Origin: Actinomycetes bacterium
GTDB taxonomy: Bacteria; Actinomycetota; Acidimicrobiia; Acidimicrobiales; SZUA-35
Length of the DNA: 34,036 nucleotides
Direction: 5' to 3'
NCBI GenBank assembly: GCA_024227975.1
Contig: JAAETV010000105.1
Location: 1 to 34,036, forward strand
The notes beneath the pieces were generated by a model. It saw only the letters and a list, made by a program, of their open reading frames with translations, did no database searches and was not told the origin of the DNA. Positions 30,311 to 34,036 of this stretch are shown in pieces. The stretch's first letter is position 1; every line of letters starts with the position of its first letter. The translations under genes and the position numbers were made by a program.

Positions 30311-31586
30311 TCCGACCCAACTCAACCCGACCGGGGTCCGCACTGTTGGCCTGGTGGCCAGCCACCGAGCCTGGCGATCCGAGTTCGCCCGTTATGTGCA
30401 GGACCACATCACCGGTCTGAGGGTCCGGGTGCTTCGCGACCCCCGGGCCATCGATGACTCGATCGATGTCGTCATCATCGACGACTCGTCGACCTTCTTG
30501 AACCGGGAGAGCCTGCGCCAGCTCCATGACGCTGGGGTCCAGGTCATTGGTATCTACGACCCGAATGAACATCAAGGCCAGGGTCAGGCCCACCTGAACC
30601 GACTCGGTATCGCCGATGTCGCGTCGGCCGAGCTGATGGCGAGCCAGCTGGTCCAACTGATCCAAGAGGTGACCAAGGACCTCGAGGAGGAGGAGCCACC
30701 CGACGAGCTGGCCGATCTACCCCCGTCGGCCGCCATGGCCGCTATCACCCGGATGGCGTCCACCAAGCTCCCGACTGACCGGGGGATCGTCATCACTATC
30801 GGAGGCCCGTCCAGCCTGGCCGCGGTCGAGGTCGCGGTCGGGATCTCGGCCGAGCTGGCCGACAACATGGGGACCACCCTCCTGATCGACATCGACGAGA
30901 CCACCCCAATGGTTGCAGCCCGGCTGGGCTATCGCTTGGAACCGACCGTGCTCGACGCCGCCGAGTCGATCTACTACGGAGACGGGGACCTCGGAGCCAC
31001 TCTGACCGAACCGACCCAGGGGAGTCAGGGATTTGCCCCAATGCACATCCTGGCGGGTATCGCCAACCCCGACGACTGGTCGCTCCTCGGTCACGACCGG
31101 GCCCGAGATCTGATAGGGCGGGCGACCGAGCAGTGGAAACATGTCGTGGTCGCCTCAGGGCCCCAACTGCTTCCCATGCCGAGCGGTACCGATCGCTATG
31201 GGGCTTCCAGGGGAGCGGTTGCCATCGGTGATCTGGTCATCGGCGTCTTCGACCCGACCCCGACCGGTGTCCTCCAGTCCCTGGACTGGCTGATCGAGGC
31301 CCGCAAGCTACGAGGCGGTGCCCCGGTCTGGGTCCTCTTCGCCGGTCGCCCCCGATCAGCTCGTCAACGGGCTGACCTGGTCGAATCGATCACCCGAGAG
31401 GCAGGAGCCGACCTCATCGCCGGCGTGATGTTCGTGTCCATGGGTGCCGAGGTCGACAAGGGATGCTGGGAAGGCAAGGTCGTCACCAGTGGACGCTTCG
31501 CCAAGTCGATGAGGTCACTGGCAGCCGAGCTCATTCCACCCCCCCGGTCATCTCGTCGGCTAGGGATAGGTGGGAGGCGCCGATGA
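30303..31586 (+). CDS. cpaE: CpaE/TadZ-like pilus assembly protein with no classical Walker A
   Basis: 427 residues. An N-terminal receiver-like region (about 10-110) is followed by a MinD/ParA-type fold (about 155-400). The hallmark strand and Walker B-like part LLIDIDETTPMVAARLGYRLEPTVLDAA are present, but the loop where KGGVGKTT belongs reads GGPSSLAA, without lysine. ATP binding is thus doubtful. TadZ-type proteins with altered nucleotide sites act as polar localisation hubs for Tad machinery; the same role is inferred here. Start GTG 30303 overlaps the cpaB stop by 8 bases; the stop overlaps tadA (ATGA). Confidence 0.82.
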   Translation: MADPTQLNPTGVRTVGLVASHRAWRSEFARYVQDHITGLRVRVLRDPRAIDDSIDVVIIDDSSTFLNRESLRQLHDAGVQVIGIYDPNEHQGQGQAHLNRLGIADVASAELMASQLVQLIQEVTKDLEEEEPPDELADLPPSAAMAAITRMASTKLPTDRGIVITIGGPSSLAAVEVAVGISAELADNMGTTLLIDIDETTPMVAARLGYRLEPTVLDAAESIYYGDGDLGATLTEPTQGSQGFAPMHILAGIANPDDWSLLGHDRARDLIGRATEQWKHVVVASGPQLLPMPSGTDRYGASRGAVAIGDLVIGVFDPTPTGVLQSLDWLIEARKLRGGAPVWVLFAGRPRSARQRADLVESITREAGADLIAGVMFVSMGAEVDKGCWEGKVVTSGRFAKSMRSLAAELIPPPRSSRRLGIGGRRR

Positions 31587-33061
31587 CGACCGAAGGGACC
31601 ACCCAGCGCCGCCGGACCAGCCAACGGAGCCTGTCGCCCTATGAACAGCTCCGCAATGAGGTGACCGAAGGCATCAAGAACGCCCGCCTCGACCCCGAAG
31701 CCGACCCCGGCGGAGTTGTCGAATTCATCAGGGCCGCGATCGACCAATGGCAGTCCGTAGCCCGCAAGGGCCTCGAAGGCAAGGAACTGCTGGTCCGCCC
31801 GGAGGACATGACCGAGCGCATCCTCCGTTACATCCTGGAGTACGGGCCGCTGACGGGACCGCTCGAGGATCCTGGGGTCGAGGAGATCTTCATCGAGGGT
31901 GATGACATCTTCTACATCGATGGTGGCGGCTATATGCGCGGTGTCAATGAGGTGACGATGGCCGACGAGAATCTGGCCGTCGTCCGCCGCCTCCTCCAAG
32001 ACAGTGGCCGGGAGGTTACCGAACGTGACCCCATGGTCCAGGCCCGGGTACTGGGGGGCACAGTCCGCCTTGGCGTTGTGATCCCCCCAATCGCCGACGA
32101 GCTCTCGGTCACGATCCGCAAGTACACGATGCGCAACGAGACCCTGTCACTACTGGTCGGGCGGGACTCCATGGACCAGCGCCTGGCCGAGATCCTATGG
32201 GCCTCGGTACGGGCCGGGCTCGGAATCCTGGTCTGTGGCCGACCGGGGGCGGGCAAGACGACCCTTCTCAATGCTCTCCTGAGGGCAATCCCCCCAACGA
32301 TGGTCGTGCGCTGTGTTGAAGAGATCCGGGAGCTGTCGGCTCCAGTGATGGCGGGCAGCTATTACCAGACGAGGCCTGCCGGTGCCGATGGAGACGTCTC
32401 GGCCGAGGTCTCGCTGCGAGACCTGGTGAGGATCTGCCTAGGGATGCGACCGGATCTGCTGGTTGTCGGTGAGGTCAGGGGAGCGGAGGCCTTCGAACTG
32501 GTAAGGGCGGGGAATGCCGGCTGCGGGGTGATTGCCACCGTCCACTCCAACAACCCCTTCGATGCCATGTCCGCCCTGCGCGATACCGCCATCATGGCTG
32601 GCGACAATGTGGCCCCGAACCAGGTCCAATCGACTTTCCAGCGGATGTTCGACCTGGTGGTATTCGTCGACCGGGAGGAGCTGGCCTTCGACGAACAAGG
32701 GGGTGCCCCCATCCGTCGTCAGATCATGGAGGTGGCTGCCCTCATGCCAAATGCCTCAGGTGAAGACTTCCTGCTCCAACCGATCTTCGTGCGAGACCGG
32801 ATCGGAGAGCCCCTGCGCTGGACCGAAGCCGATCCTCCCGAAGCAACCGTCAACCGCCTCGACGCCACCTTGAAGCGCTATGACTCCTCGACGTCGCAGC
32901 TGCTTCGGGGCATGCCGGCCAACGTCGTCCCGATCGGTGAAACCGTTGAGCCCCTGCTCAGCCCCCGACCCTCGACCCGGGGGACTCGCCACCCCAATCC
33001 GTACCCGGTGCCAGTGGTTCCCGACGTCAACCTCAGCGTCGAACGTGAGAGTGGCCAATGA
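31583..33061 (+). CDS. tadA: Tad pilus secretion ATPase TadA/CpaF
   Basis: Hexameric ATPase that powers pilin assembly. 492 residues. The N-terminal part (about 1-180) has LTGPLEDPGVEEIFIEG and a DGGGYMRGV segment. Walker A GRPGAGKTT with Lys225, VVRCVEEIREL (Asp-box-like), Walker B DLLVVGEVRGAEAFE, and the His-box IATVHSNNPFDAM are intact. The C-terminal tail (about 440-492) is a Pro-rich extension. ATG 31583 with GGGAGG six bases upstream; an upstream reading is rejected because it would run into cpaE. Overlaps tadB (ATGA). Confidence 0.95.
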   Translation: MTTEGTTQRRRTSQRSLSPYEQLRNEVTEGIKNARLDPEADPGGVVEFIRAAIDQWQSVARKGLEGKELLVRPEDMTERILRYILEYGPLTGPLEDPGVEEIFIEGDDIFYIDGGGYMRGVNEVTMADENLAVVRRLLQDSGREVTERDPMVQARVLGGTVRLGVVIPPIADELSVTIRKYTMRNETLSLLVGRDSMDQRLAEILWASVRAGLGILVCGRPGAGKTTLLNALLRAIPPTMVVRCVEEIRELSAPVMAGSYYQTRPAGADGDVSAEVSLRDLVRICLGMRPDLLVVGEVRGAEAFELVRAGNAGCGVIATVHSNNPFDAMSALRDTAIMAGDNVAPNQVQSTFQRMFDLVVFVDREELAFDEQGGAPIRRQIMEVAALMPNASGEDFLLQPIFVRDRIGEPLRWTEADPPEATVNRLDATLKRYDSSTSQLLRGMPANVVPIGETVEPLLSPRPSTRGTRHPNPYPVPVVPDVNLSVERESGQ

Positions 33062-33954
33062 ACCTGTTAGCCGGCCTCTTCGCCGGGATCGCCATCTACT
33101 TCACCGTCGGCTACCTGATCGGGTACACCCCGAAGCGCCTTCGGGTGACACCCCTGTCGAGCCCGCCCAATCGCTCGGGCCGGGTTCGCCGTCAGGAGTG
33201 GCTCAATCAGGCCGGCCTGCCAGTCACCCCCCTCCAGTTCTGGTCCTCTTCGGTCTTTGCCGGCCTGATGACCTTCCTCTTCATCCTCCTGCTGACCTCG
33301 ATCCCCCTGGTGGCACTGGCCCCGGCGGTAGCGGTGGCTCTGATCCCTCGCTTCTACTTCGCCCAACAGCGCCGCCGCCTGGCCCGCTCCCGGCTCGAAG
33401 CATGGCCCGAAGCCCTGCGCTCGATCATCGCCTCGGTCTCATCTTCGATGTCGCTCCATCAAGCCCTGCTCTTGCTGGCCACAACCGGGCCGCTAGAGCT
33501 GCGAGGGGTGTTCGAGCGCTACTCGAGCCTGAGTTTCACCCTCGACTCGGCAACGGCGCTCGAAGTGATTCGAGAGGAATTGGCTGATCCCGTCTCGGAC
33601 CGGATCATCGAGGATCTACTACTGGCCCTGGAGCAGGGCCCTGCCATCGTCATCGACATCATGGATGACCTCTCCCGATCGACGATCGAAGACCTACATG
33701 TGCTCGATCGGGTGGAGACGGCCCAGCTGGAACAACGGCTCAACGCCAGGGCAGTGTTCGTCCTCCCCTTCCTGTTCCTCGTGTTGTTGACTTACCGGCC
33801 AGGACCGGGCCGAGAGTTCTACTCGTCGGCCACTGGGGTCGCCGTCATCATCGTGGGGACGGCCTTGAGCCTGGCTGGTATGTTCATCGTCTCCCAGCTC
33901 GGCCGCCTCCCCGAGGAGCCTCGGGTGTTCGCCTCGAACTCGGACCTGCGATGA
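33058..33954 (+). CDS. tadB: Tad pilus inner-membrane protein TadB (type II secretion F family)
   Basis: 298 residues. N-terminal hydrophobic helices (about 1-25 and 60-95), a cytosolic helical T2SSF domain (about 110-240, with WPEALRSIIASVSSSMSLHQALL) and two C-terminal helices (about 243-258 and 266-286). It forms the membrane platform with TadC, next to the TadA ATPase. The stop overlaps the tadC start (ATGA). Confidence 0.93.
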   Translation: MNLLAGLFAGIAIYFTVGYLIGYTPKRLRVTPLSSPPNRSGRVRRQEWLNQAGLPVTPLQFWSSSVFAGLMTFLFILLLTSIPLVALAPAVAVALIPRFYFAQQRRRLARSRLEAWPEALRSIIASVSSSMSLHQALLLLATTGPLELRGVFERYSSLSFTLDSATALEVIREELADPVSDRIIEDLLLALEQGPAIVIDIMDDLSRSTIEDLHVLDRVETAQLEQRLNARAVFVLPFLFLVLLTYRPGPGREFYSSATGVAVIIVGTALSLAGMFIVSQLGRLPEEPRVFASNSDLR

Positions 33955-34036
33955 TCGTCGAGCCCCAGATCCTGCTGGCTGCGATCCTGGCTGCCTTCGT
34001 AGCCGCCTCCCTGGCTGGATCCATCATCCGGCCCCC
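33951..34036 (+). CDS. tadC: Start of tadC-like gene (cut by the window edge)
   Basis: ATG 33951 overlaps the tadB stop as ATGA. The 28 visible codons encode an N-terminal hydrophobic stretch (ILLAAILAAFVAASLAGSII). Position after tadA-tadB and this hydrophobic start fit TadC; the short stretch alone does not prove it. Confidence 0.65.
   Translation, partial: MIVEPQILLAAILAAFVAASLAGSIIRP

Overview
The window is high-GC, densely packed bacterial chromosome that reads as an actinobacterium. The class Acidimicrobiia is my best guess, from the mix of an F420-type LLM oxidoreductase, an actinobacterial Tad pilus cluster, a LytR C-terminal-domain protein, a DacB-type S13 peptidase, Asp/Ser-rich lipoproteins and several leaderless-looking starts. 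This is inference from gene content. I see no rRNA, tRNA, CRISPR array, insertion sequence, phage module or origin.

Layout. 1-3039 (minus): a transketolase cut by the left edge, preceded by a FIST sensory-domain protein. 3347-8460 (plus): DacB carboxypeptidase, a LON-domain protein, three small membrane or basic proteins, and a compact ttuB-ttuA-trmI operon. Both tRNA enzymes in that operon act on the tRNA T-loop (2-thiolation of U54 and m1A58 methylation). A 49-bp tandem repeat overlaps the end of trmI. 8562-12271: acyl-CoA dehydrogenase (minus), LytR_C protein (plus), Nudix hydrolase (minus), pantothenate kinase coaA (plus).

12383-18658: a branched-chain amino acid (Liv-type) ABC transporter. 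The permeases and ATPases livH-M-G-F are on plus. A convergent alpha/beta hydrolase and the substrate-binding lipoprotein lie on minus. The LivH permease carries an unusual secreted Ig-like N-terminal domain. 18659-19047 is a non-coding regulatory stretch.

19048-25952: metabolic genes: LLM oxidoreductase, 3-hydroxyisobutyrate-dehydrogenase-type enzyme, class I/II aminotransferase, a small coupled ORF, a degenerate GGDEF protein, an MBL-fold hydrolase, a Gfo/Idh/MocA oxidoreductase and a J-domain protein. 26057-28930: lipoprotein, cobU and cobS (cobinamide salvage), and a conserved-looking unknown protein.

29019-34036: a small excisionase-like HTH gene is divergent from a Tad pilus operon (cpaB, cpaE-like, tadA, tadB, start of tadC). 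That operon has overlapping start/stop junctions and a well-formed sigma70-like promoter. The strongest candidates for something under-described are the ttuB-ttuA-trmI operon, the LivH fusion, the pilus CpaE with no classical Walker A, the HTH/Tad intergenic region, and the 59-residue coupled ORF.
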